Shown here piece by piece: positions 56,942 through 64,000 of a DNA stretch of 64,000 nucleotides (its first letter is position 1; each line of letters opens with the position of its first letter). A model generated the notes under the pieces. The model was not told where the DNA came from, did not search any database, and saw only the letters and a program-made list of their open reading frames with translations. The DNA lies in contig NZ_BMYT01000004.1 in NCBI RefSeq assembly GCF_014652415.1, positions 336,127 through 400,126 on the forward strand. Reading direction: 5' to 3'. This stretch comes from Affinundibacterium macrobrachii (lineage in GTDB: Bacteria; Pseudomonadota; Gammaproteobacteria; Burkholderiales; Burkholderiaceae_D). Both the position numbers and the translations under genes were made by a program.

Positions 56942-58203
56942 TCCCGATTAAGCCGATACCAATTTCTCCAGTCAACGCCGATGAAGTTGGAAAAGACAGG
57001 CAACAGAATTTGAGTGACATTCCAGCGCAAGTACAAAGCCATTATTTGTCAGCTGGCGCTTTGAATCTTAGTGCCTTGCCACCGCTTTCGCTATATGTCC
57101 ATTTTCCTTGGTGTGTGAAGAAATGCCCGTATTGTGATTTCAATTCACACGAGGTCAAAAATCAATTTGATGAATCCGCTTACCTAAGTGCGGTAAGAGC
57201 CGATTTGGAAGCAGCACTGCCGTTAATTTGGGGACGCAAAATTTACACCGTGTTTATCGGTGGCGGCACCCCTAGTTTGATGTCGGCTGCGGGTTTAGAT
57301 CGATTGCTGTCGGATATTCGCACCTTGCTACCGATTGATTCTGCCGCAGAAATTACGATGGAGGCCAATCCAGGGACTTTTGAGGCGGAGAAATTTAAGC
57401 AATATCGCGTGAGTGGAGTCAATCGCTTGTCGATAGGGATTCAAAGTTTTAACTCTAAACATTTGAGCGCATTAGGTCGAATTCACAATGGCGATGAAGC
57501 ACGTCGTGCGATCGCGATTGCACAAGAGAACTTTGAAAATTTCAATTTAGATTTGATGTTTGCATTGCCTGGTCAAAGTTTGCAAGAGTCGATTGCGGAT
57601 TTGCAGACAGCACTCAGTTTTGATCCAAATCATTTATCTCTTTATCATTTGACTTTGGAACCCAATACCTATTTCGCGAAATTTCCGCCAGCAATTCCTG
57701 ACGATGATTTAAGTGCTGAAATGCAAGAGCAAATTCAGGTAAGCATGGCGGATGCTGGATACCAACACTACGAAGTTTCGGCATTTGCCAAACCAAATCA
57801 CGCGTCGCGACATAATTTGAATTATTGGAATTTTGGTGATTATCTAGGCGTTGGTGCTGGAGCACATTCCAAACTGTCTTTTCCTAATCGAATCATCCGT
57901 CAAGTGAGGCATAAGCAGCCGAAAGCCTATATGGAAGCGGCTAGTCTAGGGAATGCGATTCAAGAAAGTCATGAGATAACAAAAGATGCGCTGCCATTTG
58001 AGTTCATGCTCAATGCTTTGCGATTGAATCTAGGATTTGATACCGGGCTTTTCTACGAGCGGACGGGTTTATTGATCAATTCAATTGAGGGTGTACTGAA
58101 TCAAGCAGAGACACGCGGCTTGATTGAACGAGATCATCTTCGTATCCAACCAACTGAACTTGGTCGACGTTTTCTGAACGATTTGCAAGAATTATTTTTG
58201 TAA
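56938..58203 (+). CDS. hemW: Radical SAM heme chaperone HemW
   Basis: The 421-residue protein has the HemW radical SAM motif (PWCVKKCPYCDF, CxxxCxxC), the GGGTPS segment and the HemN C-terminal domain. HemW carries heme to respiratory enzymes and is distinct from coproporphyrinogen dehydrogenase HemN, with which it is often confused. A roughly 45-residue N-terminal extension precedes the usual PLSLYVHFPWC start; an internal start cannot be excluded. The rdgB-hemW order is common. Confidence 0.94.
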   Translation: MIPIKPIPISPVNADEVGKDRQQNLSDIPAQVQSHYLSAGALNLSALPPLSLYVHFPWCVKKCPYCDFNSHEVKNQFDESAYLSAVRADLEAALPLIWGRKIYTVFIGGGTPSLMSAAGLDRLLSDIRTLLPIDSAAEITMEANPGTFEAEKFKQYRVSGVNRLSIGIQSFNSKHLSALGRIHNGDEARRAIAIAQENFENFNLDLMFALPGQSLQESIADLQTALSFDPNHLSLYHLTLEPNTYFAKFPPAIPDDDLSAEMQEQIQVSMADAGYQHYEVSAFAKPNHASRHNLNYWNFGDYLGVGAGAHSKLSFPNRIIRQVRHKQPKAYMEAASLGNAIQESHEITKDALPFEFMLNALRLNLGFDTGLFYERTGLLINSIEGVLNQAETRGLIERDHLRIQPTELGRRFLNDLQELFL

Positions 58204-58386
58204 TCGGCAATCTTAATTTTTATTAGATTCACTCATAAAAACCTCACTTTGGTGGGGAGGCAGAATAAAAATTAAGATTTTCTAATTTAGCTGAGAAATG
58301 CGCTTGCAATTGTGTAAATTTCAACTTACTATCAAGCTATAAATTGCTTTACAGCATTTGATCTTAAAAATTAGATATTAGGGAAC

Positions 58387-59577
58387 GTGGATTTAATGAT
58401 TCCAATTGCTACTCTACTGCCAATAGTCAGCAATCAACAAAAAATACTTGGTTTGTTACCGAGTTTTATTGAAAAAAATGACGCGCAATCCTTAGAATTT
58501 TTAGCGTATTTAAGTCAAATTGATTTTTTTGACAAACTTTCCTCGCTTTTAGTTTTTATCCACTTCGATCACCCTTCAAGCCTACCTCTCGATTTCGAAA
58601 CGCGCGAATATAGTAAGCATGTGGTTCTGTGTTTTAAAGAAGCTAACTGTGATACCAAAGAAGCACAACAAATATTGAAGCATCTGCATCAATCTGGCGT
58701 CAGAGTCATGATGGATGAATTTAGCTCGAAATCGCAGTTGCTGTGGCCAGATACGCGCGGGATCGCAATCGATGGTGAAAAAGGAATTCCATCGCACATA
58801 CAACCTTGGTTGATGAACTTGCAGCATAGCCAGCATTTGGCAAAGAATTTGCACTCGATACAGAATTTTGAACAAGCGCAAAGTGCTGGGTTTAGTTTTT
58901 TCTCGGGTGATTTTGCTTTTTCAAGTTCCAATCAAGCTCGCAGCGCAGATCCAAGCGCGCGCTCACGTCTATTAAAACTATTGGGACTTGTTTCCAAAGA
59001 CGCTGATTCGAAAGAATTGGAAAATCTTTTCAAACAAGATCCAACTTTGTCCTTTATGTTGTTTAAGTTGGTTAGCTCGGCTGCATTTGCACAGACAGTC
59101 AAGGTGAATAGTTTTGTACAAGCGATTAATTTATTAGGGCGCCGACAATTGCAAAGATGGCTGCAGTTGTTACTTTATGCGCGCCAGAGCACACAAGGCA
59201 CCAGTCTGAATCCTCTCATGCTCAGAGCAGCATATCGCGCGGCGATGATGGAAGCGATTTGTCGTGAACAAGGCGGCGACCGCGATGCGCAAGATGCCGC
59301 ATTTATGGTCGGCATGTTTTCTCTATTGGATTTATTGTTTGCCTGTCCCCTGTGGGAAATTGTGAAACCATTGAGTTTATCTGATGAAGTACGCGACGCT
59401 TTATTGGAGAGAAGCGGCAAGCTTGGAGAAAGCTTGCGCTTGGTCGAATTAGCTGATCGTTCAATTTCGAATGAACATGAAACAAGAATGCAGGAGTGTC
59501 AGCTATCCATTGATACATACTACGAAAATTTGATTTATGCCTATTGCTGGGTAAATCAGGTTTGCCAGGATATGTGA
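58387..59577 (+). CDS. HDOD-domain protein with degenerate EAL-like N terminus
   Basis: The 396-residue protein resembles YuxH-type signalling proteins: an N-terminal part (about 1-190) with EAL-like spacing but no EAL, DDFG or catalytic Glu motifs, and a C-terminal HDOD domain (about 195-390: SFMLFKLVSSAAFAQT, FVQAINLLGRRQLQRWLQLLLYA) lacking the HD residues of active phosphohydrolases. It is probably a non-enzymatic signalling adaptor. The start is GTG 58387 or ATG 58396. Its TGA overlaps the ATG of the PAS-GGDEF-EAL gene by one base, which suggests a coupled pair. Confidence 0.82.
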   Translation: MDLMIPIATLLPIVSNQQKILGLLPSFIEKNDAQSLEFLAYLSQIDFFDKLSSLLVFIHFDHPSSLPLDFETREYSKHVVLCFKEANCDTKEAQQILKHLHQSGVRVMMDEFSSKSQLLWPDTRGIAIDGEKGIPSHIQPWLMNLQHSQHLAKNLHSIQNFEQAQSAGFSFFSGDFAFSSSNQARSADPSARSRLLKLLGLVSKDADSKELENLFKQDPTLSFMLFKLVSSAAFAQTVKVNSFVQAINLLGRRQLQRWLQLLLYARQSTQGTSLNPLMLRAAYRAAMMEAICREQGGDRDAQDAAFMVGMFSLLDLLFACPLWEIVKPLSLSDEVRDALLERSGKLGESLRLVELADRSISNEHETRMQECQLSIDTYYENLIYAYCWVNQVCQDM

Positions 59578-61610
59578 TGCGCCCAACGATTGACTTACAA
59601 AACGATTTCACTTTGGGCACAGAACTCTGTGAGGCGATTCTTTATCACACAGATGAGAATTTAGTTGAAGCGGTGAATCGTGCTGTGAATCGTTTAGTAA
59701 AGGTGATTTTCTTTGACTGTGAACTTGCCTTCACTAAGGACTTGCCGGATTCGAATCAAGTCGTGTACCGACAAATCTGCGCTGAAAATTATTATGTTTT
59801 ATCCGGCAAACAAGGGCACATATCAGAAAGTGATTTGGAAAAACTCAACTTTCTTACTGCGCTAACCGCTAAATTGTTTCATTCACGTTTGGCTTTGCAT
59901 GCGCGTTTTGATAGCGCCATACGGGCGCAATCCATTCATACGCAAATTTTGGATCAAATACATGAGTCCGTGATTACGATGGATTTGGCCGGGTTTATTT
60001 TGAGCTGGAACTTGGGTGCTGAGCGATTATTTGGCTATACCGCTAACGAAGCGATCGGTCAAAATATTTTATTTCTATACGATGCGGAAGAGAGCGATGA
60101 TGCTTCGGTTCACGATGTTTTTCTCCAGCATGGTGGCCCTGAAATGGAAGTGCGTCGACGCAAAAAAACAGGTGAGATTTTTTGGGCTAGCCTTAGTCTG
60201 TCTACTTTGTTCGATGAGAAATCTCAACCAATCGGCATGATCGGCTATTTGAGCGATATTACCGAGAGAAAGCGCTCAGAAGAAAAAATTAATCATCTCG
60301 CGTATTACGATCCTCTAACTGATCTGCCAAATCGTACTTTGTTCAAGAAGTTGATCGATAACACGCTACAGCAGAGCCAACGCAATGAAGTTGCGATGTC
60401 GGTCATGTTTATCGATCTGAATCGATTTAAACCAATAAACGATACACTCGGGCACCGCATCGGTGATTTATTGTTGCAGCAAGTAGCCGAACGTTTTCGA
60501 TCAATATTACGTGAAAATGATGTGATCGCACGTTTGGGTAGCGATGAATTTGCTGTGGCTTTGCTCGATATCAAGCAGCACTTTCATACTGGTTTAGTCG
60601 CACAGAAAATGCTGGCGACATTGGAAAGTGTTTTTCACGTCGATGGACATGAACTGCGTCTTGGGGCGAGTATTGGTATCAGCATCTATCCGCAAGATGG
60701 ATCAGATGCAGAGGAACTATTGCAAAAAGCCGATATCGCGATGTTTAAGGCAAAGCGACAAAGCGAGAAGGCGAGCGGCAGCTACGCATTTTATGATGTT
60801 GAAATGAATCGCATGATTGCTGGTCGCTTGTATCTTGAGTCCGGTTTGCGACGCGCACTGCAACGTGATGAGTTTTTTCTTTTGTATCAGCCCAAGGTGG
60901 ATATACATTCTGGGCAAGTGTTAGGCGCAGAAGCTTTAATTCGTTGGGCGCATCCCAAGGATGGGATTATTTCGCCGATTGAGTTTATCTCGATTGCAGA
61001 AGAAACTAATTTGATTTTGCAAATTGATGCTTGGGTTCTTGATACAGCCTGCGCGCAAGCAAGGATTTGGCAAGATGCTGGATTTGCGCCATTTAGAATA
61101 GCTGTGAATGTGTCTGCGAAGGAATTCACCGACTCATTAGCCGAACGAGTTCAACAAGCTTTGCATCGACACCAAATTTCACCACTGTGGTTGGAATTGG
61201 AAATTACTGAAAGTATGTTGATGCAGAATGCCGAAGGTGTTGTGAAAATTATGTCAGAGATCACTGCCTTAGGAGTTAAGTTAGCGCTGGACGATTTTGG
61301 TACAGGATATTCCAGTTTGTCTTATCTCAAGAAATTCCCGATTGATACCTTAAAAATTGATCGTTCATTCATACAAGGGATTCCCGATGATATTGATGAT
61401 TGCGCGATCGCGAGTGCCATCATCAGTATGGCAAAACAAATGAAACATCGCGTCATCGCAGAAGGCGTGGAGAACCGTGAACAGTTCGCATTCTTGCAAA
61501 AGATGGGGTGTGATGAAATTCAGGGGTATTTATTTTCGCGTCCATTAAACGTCGATGTTTTTACTGATTTGATCGCAAAAAAGATCAGTTTGCCTACATT
61601 GATTGCTTAA
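59577..61610 (+). CDS. PAS-GGDEF-EAL c-di-GMP turnover protein
   Basis: The 677-residue protein has an N-terminal GAF-like region (about 1-120), a PAS domain (about 125-235: ILSWNLGAERLFGYTANEAIGQN), a GGDEF domain with GSDEF and RxxD (RENDVIARLGSDEF), and an EAL domain with intact EALIRWAHP, NVSAKEF, ELEITESML and DDFGTGYSSLSYL. Both catalytic halves look competent, though GSDEF differs from GGDEF by one residue. The start is ATG 59577, preceded by AGGA and overlapping the HDOD gene stop. It is soluble, so the PAS or GAF part must sense a cytoplasmic cue. Confidence 0.94.
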   Translation: MRPTIDLQNDFTLGTELCEAILYHTDENLVEAVNRAVNRLVKVIFFDCELAFTKDLPDSNQVVYRQICAENYYVLSGKQGHISESDLEKLNFLTALTAKLFHSRLALHARFDSAIRAQSIHTQILDQIHESVITMDLAGFILSWNLGAERLFGYTANEAIGQNILFLYDAEESDDASVHDVFLQHGGPEMEVRRRKKTGEIFWASLSLSTLFDEKSQPIGMIGYLSDITERKRSEEKINHLAYYDPLTDLPNRTLFKKLIDNTLQQSQRNEVAMSVMFIDLNRFKPINDTLGHRIGDLLLQQVAERFRSILRENDVIARLGSDEFAVALLDIKQHFHTGLVAQKMLATLESVFHVDGHELRLGASIGISIYPQDGSDAEELLQKADIAMFKAKRQSEKASGSYAFYDVEMNRMIAGRLYLESGLRRALQRDEFFLLYQPKVDIHSGQVLGAEALIRWAHPKDGIISPIEFISIAEETNLILQIDAWVLDTACAQARIWQDAGFAPFRIAVNVSAKEFTDSLAERVQQALHRHQISPLWLELEITESMLMQNAEGVVKIMSEITALGVKLALDDFGTGYSSLSYLKKFPIDTLKIDRSFIQGIPDDIDDCAIASAIISMAKQMKHRVIAEGVENREQFAFLQKMGCDEIQGYLFSRPLNVDVFTDLIAKKISLPTLIA

Positions 61611-61678
61611 GTCTGATCTGATTTTTTAAATATTCGAGATAAATAATAAAAAAACCTCCTCAAACTACAAATATCAGA

Positions 61679-61684
61679 TATAAT
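61679..61684 (+). promoter_or_regulatory. -10 element of tRNA-Ser promoter
   Basis: A perfect TATAAT lies 53 bases before the tRNA. No good -35 hexamer is seen at the right distance. Confidence 0.45.
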
Positions 61685-61737
61685 TTCGGGCTTAGAAGAT
61701 AACTTGTGAAAACAAGGCGTTTCTTAGTTGTAAAGAC

Positions 61738-61827
61738 GGAAGTGTGGCCGAGTGGTTGAAGGCACTAGTCTTGAAAACTAGCGAGGGTGAGAGCCCTTCG
61801 TGAGTTCGAATCTCACCGCTTCCGCCA
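61738..61827 (+). tRNA. tRNA-Ser (anticodon UGA)
   Basis: The 90-base tRNA has acceptor arms 61738-61744 with 61817-61823, the long variable arm of tRNA-Ser, anticodon TGA at 61772-61774 in a normal CTTGAAA loop, discriminator G and encoded CCA. A terminator follows. The region after it looks like a decayed integration target. Confidence 0.97.
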
Positions 61828-61836
61828 AGATATTAA

Positions 61837-61868
61837 AAAGCCCTTGATTTTCAAGGGTTTTTTTTTGT
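61837..61868 (+). terminator. Terminator of tRNA-Ser
   Basis: AAGCCCTTGA and TCAAGGGTTT form a stem with one G-U pair, and a run of nine or more T residues follows. Confidence 0.9.
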
Positions 61869-61877
61869 GCTTCGTTC

Positions 61878-61901
61878 GGTATGCCATCTGGTATGCCATT
61901 T
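61878..61901 (+). repeat. Tandem 12-base direct repeat near tRNA-Ser
   Basis: GGTATGCCATCT is followed directly by GGTATGCCATTT (11 of 12 identical). Its position just past a tRNA 3' end is where integrative elements insert, so it might be a scar, but nothing else proves that. Confidence 0.4.
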
Positions 61902-61966
61902 CCTATCGACTGTAATTGGTTTGCTTTGGCCTAGCTTCCGATTAATTATGCTCTCAATTCGCTGGC

Positions 61967-62161
61967 CTATTCAGTTTGCTCGACCATATCTAATCCTAAG
62001 CTTAATAGCGCATTCTCCCGTTATTTTTCGATGAGCTTGGATTCCTCTAGAAACAATCTGCGTTCATTTTGTGCAATATTTACAGAGTTTAACGATTGAT
62101 TCATTAGTTTCGATATTTCATCTGGCACTTCCAGATTGATGTAAATTCGACTAGAGTACAA
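61967..62161 (-). pseudogene. Decayed small reading frame with an internal stop
   Basis: On the minus strand, a frame from TTG 62161 (after AGG) reads 46 codons, with IYINLEVPDEISKLMNQSL near the start, to a TAA at 62021-62023. It then continues 17 more plausible codons (RENALLSLGLDMVEQTE) to TAG at 61967-61969. The amino-acid composition is protein-like and helical on both sides of the stop, suggesting a 64-residue gene broken by one base change or the remains of a larger one. No function is recognised. Chance cannot be excluded. Confidence 0.35.
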
Positions 62162-62188
62162 AGTAAACCTGCCAAGGCTTGAGTGAAT

Positions 62189-62920
62189 ATGAGAAAAATA
62201 AGAATGCTAGCGACAGTTTTGTTGTTGGTTAACATAACATCCTGCAAAGATCATTTGCCGATTGAAGGCACGCCAGAGCATTATGCTTTGCATGGCGTGG
62301 TGAATGACGGCAAGACGATTAATGAGATCCGTGTATTTCACCCGAGCGCAACAACTTCAGTGCATCTGAGATTTTCGGCTGGCGATTGGATCGGTGTCAC
62401 TACACAAGGCTGGAATGATCACCCTCCTGTGAAGATTCGAAAGGGTTATGCGACACTCGTATTTAGAGATAAGGCATTTGACGAGAAAAATGGAGAATTA
62501 GTTGACCTTGAAAAGAGAGATGATATGGGCGTAGTCGGGATACATTATCAATCTTCTGTATATAAGTGGACACCAGGAATTTATGGGCCAGAGAGCCCGA
62601 CAAAACTTTTTGAGCGCGATATTAAGGAGTGGGGTCTTCGTGAGTCCTTGCGAAAGCGGGGTGAAAGAATTGAAGGACGAATTAGATATTTTCCCATTGA
62701 TAAAACGTTTCATGCGAAAAACGCTGAGCCAATTTGGATGGATTGTAATGTCGGAGGAACTATTGAAACAACGGGTGAGAGTCCTGCTGGATGTCATGGC
62801 TATTTTCAGCAGCGAGGTCTTTCAGTGGAACTTTATTTTGACTACCGATTAATGCCACGATGTCGCGAAATTTATGTCGCCGTCAGCAAAGATTTAGACA
62901 ATATTTTGATTGAGGATTGA
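62189..62920 (+). CDS. Hypothetical lipoprotein
   Basis: The 243-residue protein begins with a lipoprotein-type signal (MRKIRMLATVLLLVNITSC, Cys19), so it is probably anchored in the envelope. The rest shows no family I recognise: it is rich in charged residues, with Trp/Gly motifs (SAGDWIGVTTQGWNDH) and three cysteines in the last third that may form disulfides in the periplasm. ATG 62189 is preferred over GTG 62183. Its stop codon lies inside a heptamer tandem repeat. It stands alone in a gene-poor region near a tRNA, which is compatible with recent acquisition, but this is only inference. Confidence 0.7.
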   Translation: MRKIRMLATVLLLVNITSCKDHLPIEGTPEHYALHGVVNDGKTINEIRVFHPSATTSVHLRFSAGDWIGVTTQGWNDHPPVKIRKGYATLVFRDKAFDEKNGELVDLEKRDDMGVVGIHYQSSVYKWTPGIYGPESPTKLFERDIKEWGLRESLRKRGERIEGRIRYFPIDKTFHAKNAEPIWMDCNVGGTIETTGESPAGCHGYFQQRGLSVELYFDYRLMPRCREIYVAVSKDLDNILIED

Positions 62921-62956
62921 GGATTGAGGATTGAGGATTGAGGATTGAAGATTGAG
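62908..62956 (+). repeat. Heptamer tandem repeat (GATTGAG)x7
   Basis: Seven units of GATTGAG run without interruption (one unit GATTGAA). The first two units encode the last codons and stop of the lipoprotein gene. Because the stop falls in the second unit, copy-number change in the later units would not alter the protein. Confidence 0.95.
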
Positions 62957-63313
62957 GACATTCGAATACCTTTTTTGTTTGTAACAGTGAACTTAATGTG
63001 TATTAGTTCAGGAGTGATCTGACACATCCACTTGAAAAGATGTCTGTAAGTCTCTCATCGTATTGATGCCATCTTAGAATTGATACACAAGCACCTGCGT
63101 AAGTTTGGTGTAGTTAGAGGAGGACCTTCTGAATTTTGGACAGAAAACTACGTGCCACCATATAATTACTAGGTTAGTGATTTGTGCTTGTTAGTTGAAG
63201 ATATCTAGCCGTACCAGTCCACCCCTTTTCTAAATTAAAATCTCTTTTTTTTGAATTTGCGATCGTTGATGTTGTCGTTGCGAAGCCAAATTGTATTGCT
63301 CTTACATTCATAT
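62957..63313. other. Intergenic region before the patatin-like gene
   Basis: This 357-base stretch has no intact gene. A 40-codon plus-strand frame without a start (63050-63172, including HLRKFGVVRGGPSEFWTENY) looks partly protein-like and might be a gene remnant. The promoter of the patatin-like gene must be here but is not evident. Confidence 0.4.
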
Positions 63314-64000
63314 ATGCGCCAGTTGCTTACTACCTTTCCTTATTCTATTTTTTCTGTATTCGTTTTTGTGTTGACACTCGCTGGTTGCGCTAGTTCGCCG
63401 CCAGTTGCACCACCAGTGGCAAAGCTTGCCACGACGCCGGTGGTCGTTCCTGCGCCTAAAGTGTTAAAGCCTGTTCGCATTGGATTAGCTCTGGGTGGTG
63501 GTGCGGCGCGAGGTTTTGCGCATATTGGTGTGATTAAGGTGTTGGAAGCGCAGGGAATTTTTCCTGACGTGATCGTTGGTACGAGTGCGGGTAGTGTGGT
63601 TGGTGCCATGTATGCTGCAGGTAACAATGGCTACACCTTGCAGAAGATGGCTTTGGATATGGATGAGGCGACGATTTCTGATTGGTCGTTGCCATTTTTT
63701 TCTAAAAGTAGTGGTGTTTTAAAAGGTGAGGCCTTACAAAATTACGTGAATCGTATGGTGGGGCAGTCGTCGATTGAAAAGTTGAAGAAACCATTTGGTG
63801 CTGTTGCGACAGACTTAAATACTGGCATGCCGATTTTGTTTCAACGTGGGAATACGGGTCTAGCGGTACGCGCATCTTCTTCTGTTCCTGGTGTTTTTCA
63901 GCCAGTGAGAATCAATGACCGTTTTTATGTAGATGGTGGATTGGTGTCTCCTGTGCCAGTCCGATTTGCGCGTGATATGGGCGCTGATATTGTAATTGCC
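63314..64000 (+). CDS. Patatin-like phospholipase lipoprotein (truncated by window end)
   Basis: The first 229 codons are present and the frame is open at base 64000. A signal with lipobox LAGC (Cys25) precedes a Pro/Val-rich linker and a patatin domain: oxyanion GGGAARG, the nucleophile elbow GTSAG, and the catalytic Asp region DGGL. This predicts a Ser-Asp dyad esterase or phospholipase of the RssA/YchK type, exported and lipid-anchored. ATG 63314 opens the signal sequence directly. The C-terminal part lies outside the window. Confidence 0.92.
   Translation, partial: MRQLLTTFPYSIFSVFVFVLTLAGCASSPPVAPPVAKLATTPVVVPAPKVLKPVRIGLALGGGAARGFAHIGVIKVLEAQGIFPDVIVGTSAGSVVGAMYAAGNNGYTLQKMALDMDEATISDWSLPFFSKSSGVLKGEALQNYVNRMVGQSSIEKLKKPFGAVATDLNTGMPILFQRGNTGLAVRASSSVPGVFQPVRINDRFYVDGGLVSPVPVRFARDMGADIVIA

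Larger units (their letters stand above)
61828..62188. other. Gene-poor region after tRNA-Ser
   Basis: This 361-base region holds the tRNA terminator, a tandem 12-base repeat (61878-61901), and a broken minus-strand reading frame (61967-62161). No intact gene is present. Confidence 0.55.

Noticed and set aside
62908-62956. Phase-variable switch in the lipoprotein gene
   Set aside because: The stop codon lies in the second heptamer, so changes in later units do not alter the coding frame.
1-64000. CRISPR arrays, insertion sequences, restriction-modification or toxin-antitoxin systems
   Set aside because: No regularly spaced repeats, transposase, methylase or recognised toxin-antitoxin gene pair was found on either strand.

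Overview
The window reads as ordinary chromosome of a betaproteobacterium in the order Burkholderiales, most like the moderately AT-rich Oxalobacteraceae (Undibacterium-like). This is inferred from gene order (clpX-lon; tRNA-Val-thrS-infC-rpmI-rplT-pheS-pheT-ihfA-merR; yicC-gmk-rpoZ-spoT beside greB; kinase-phosphatase-rph-rdgB-hemW) and from protein character. No search was run. I see no intact insertion sequence, prophage or CRISPR array.

Layout. 1-7600: the end of clpX, lon, a secreted redoxin, a secreted S41 protease lipoprotein, tag, a spermidine-synthase-fold protein and a cation efflux protein. 7700-16260: an information-processing operon on the plus strand. It opens with a sequence-deviant tRNA-Val(GAC) and a threonine-rich leader peptide wrapped in terminator hairpins ahead of thrS, which looks like an attenuator. 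16260-37240: a flagellar block, mostly minus strand (fliLMNOPQR followed by nnr; fliFGHIJK; fliD-S-T, a second FliK-like protein, an FlhB C-terminal-like protein and a YcgR-type brake; flaG; fliC), with fliE alone on plus. 37630-45590: a plus-strand operon beginning with a TPR/GT41-type glycosyltransferase next to fliC. It continues with CDP-glucose synthesis, CDP-glucose 4,6-dehydratase, a sugar 3,5-epimerase-like protein, a sugar C-methyltransferase, an acyltransferase, an NAD-dependent epimerase/reductase and a CmcI-like methyltransferase/hydroxylase. Together these look like machinery to make a branched 6-deoxy sugar and place it on flagellin.

45770-53230: a diguanylate cyclase and an atypical response regulator whose phospho-acceptor Asp is replaced by Glu; then greB (plus), and yicC-gmk-rpoZ-spoT (minus), which carries (p)ppGpp control. 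53430-61610: a Ser/Thr kinase and PP2C phosphatase pair, rph, rdgB, hemW, then an HDOD protein whose stop overlaps the start of a PAS-GGDEF-EAL protein. 61740-64000: tRNA-Ser(UGA), a gene-poor stretch with decayed reading frames and short tandem repeats, an unknown lipoprotein, and a patatin-like lipoprotein cut by the window edge.

The observations most worth following are the Thr-codon leader peptide before thrS, the deviant tRNA-Val in front of it, the flagellin-linked CDP-sugar operon, and the Glu-for-Asp response regulator.
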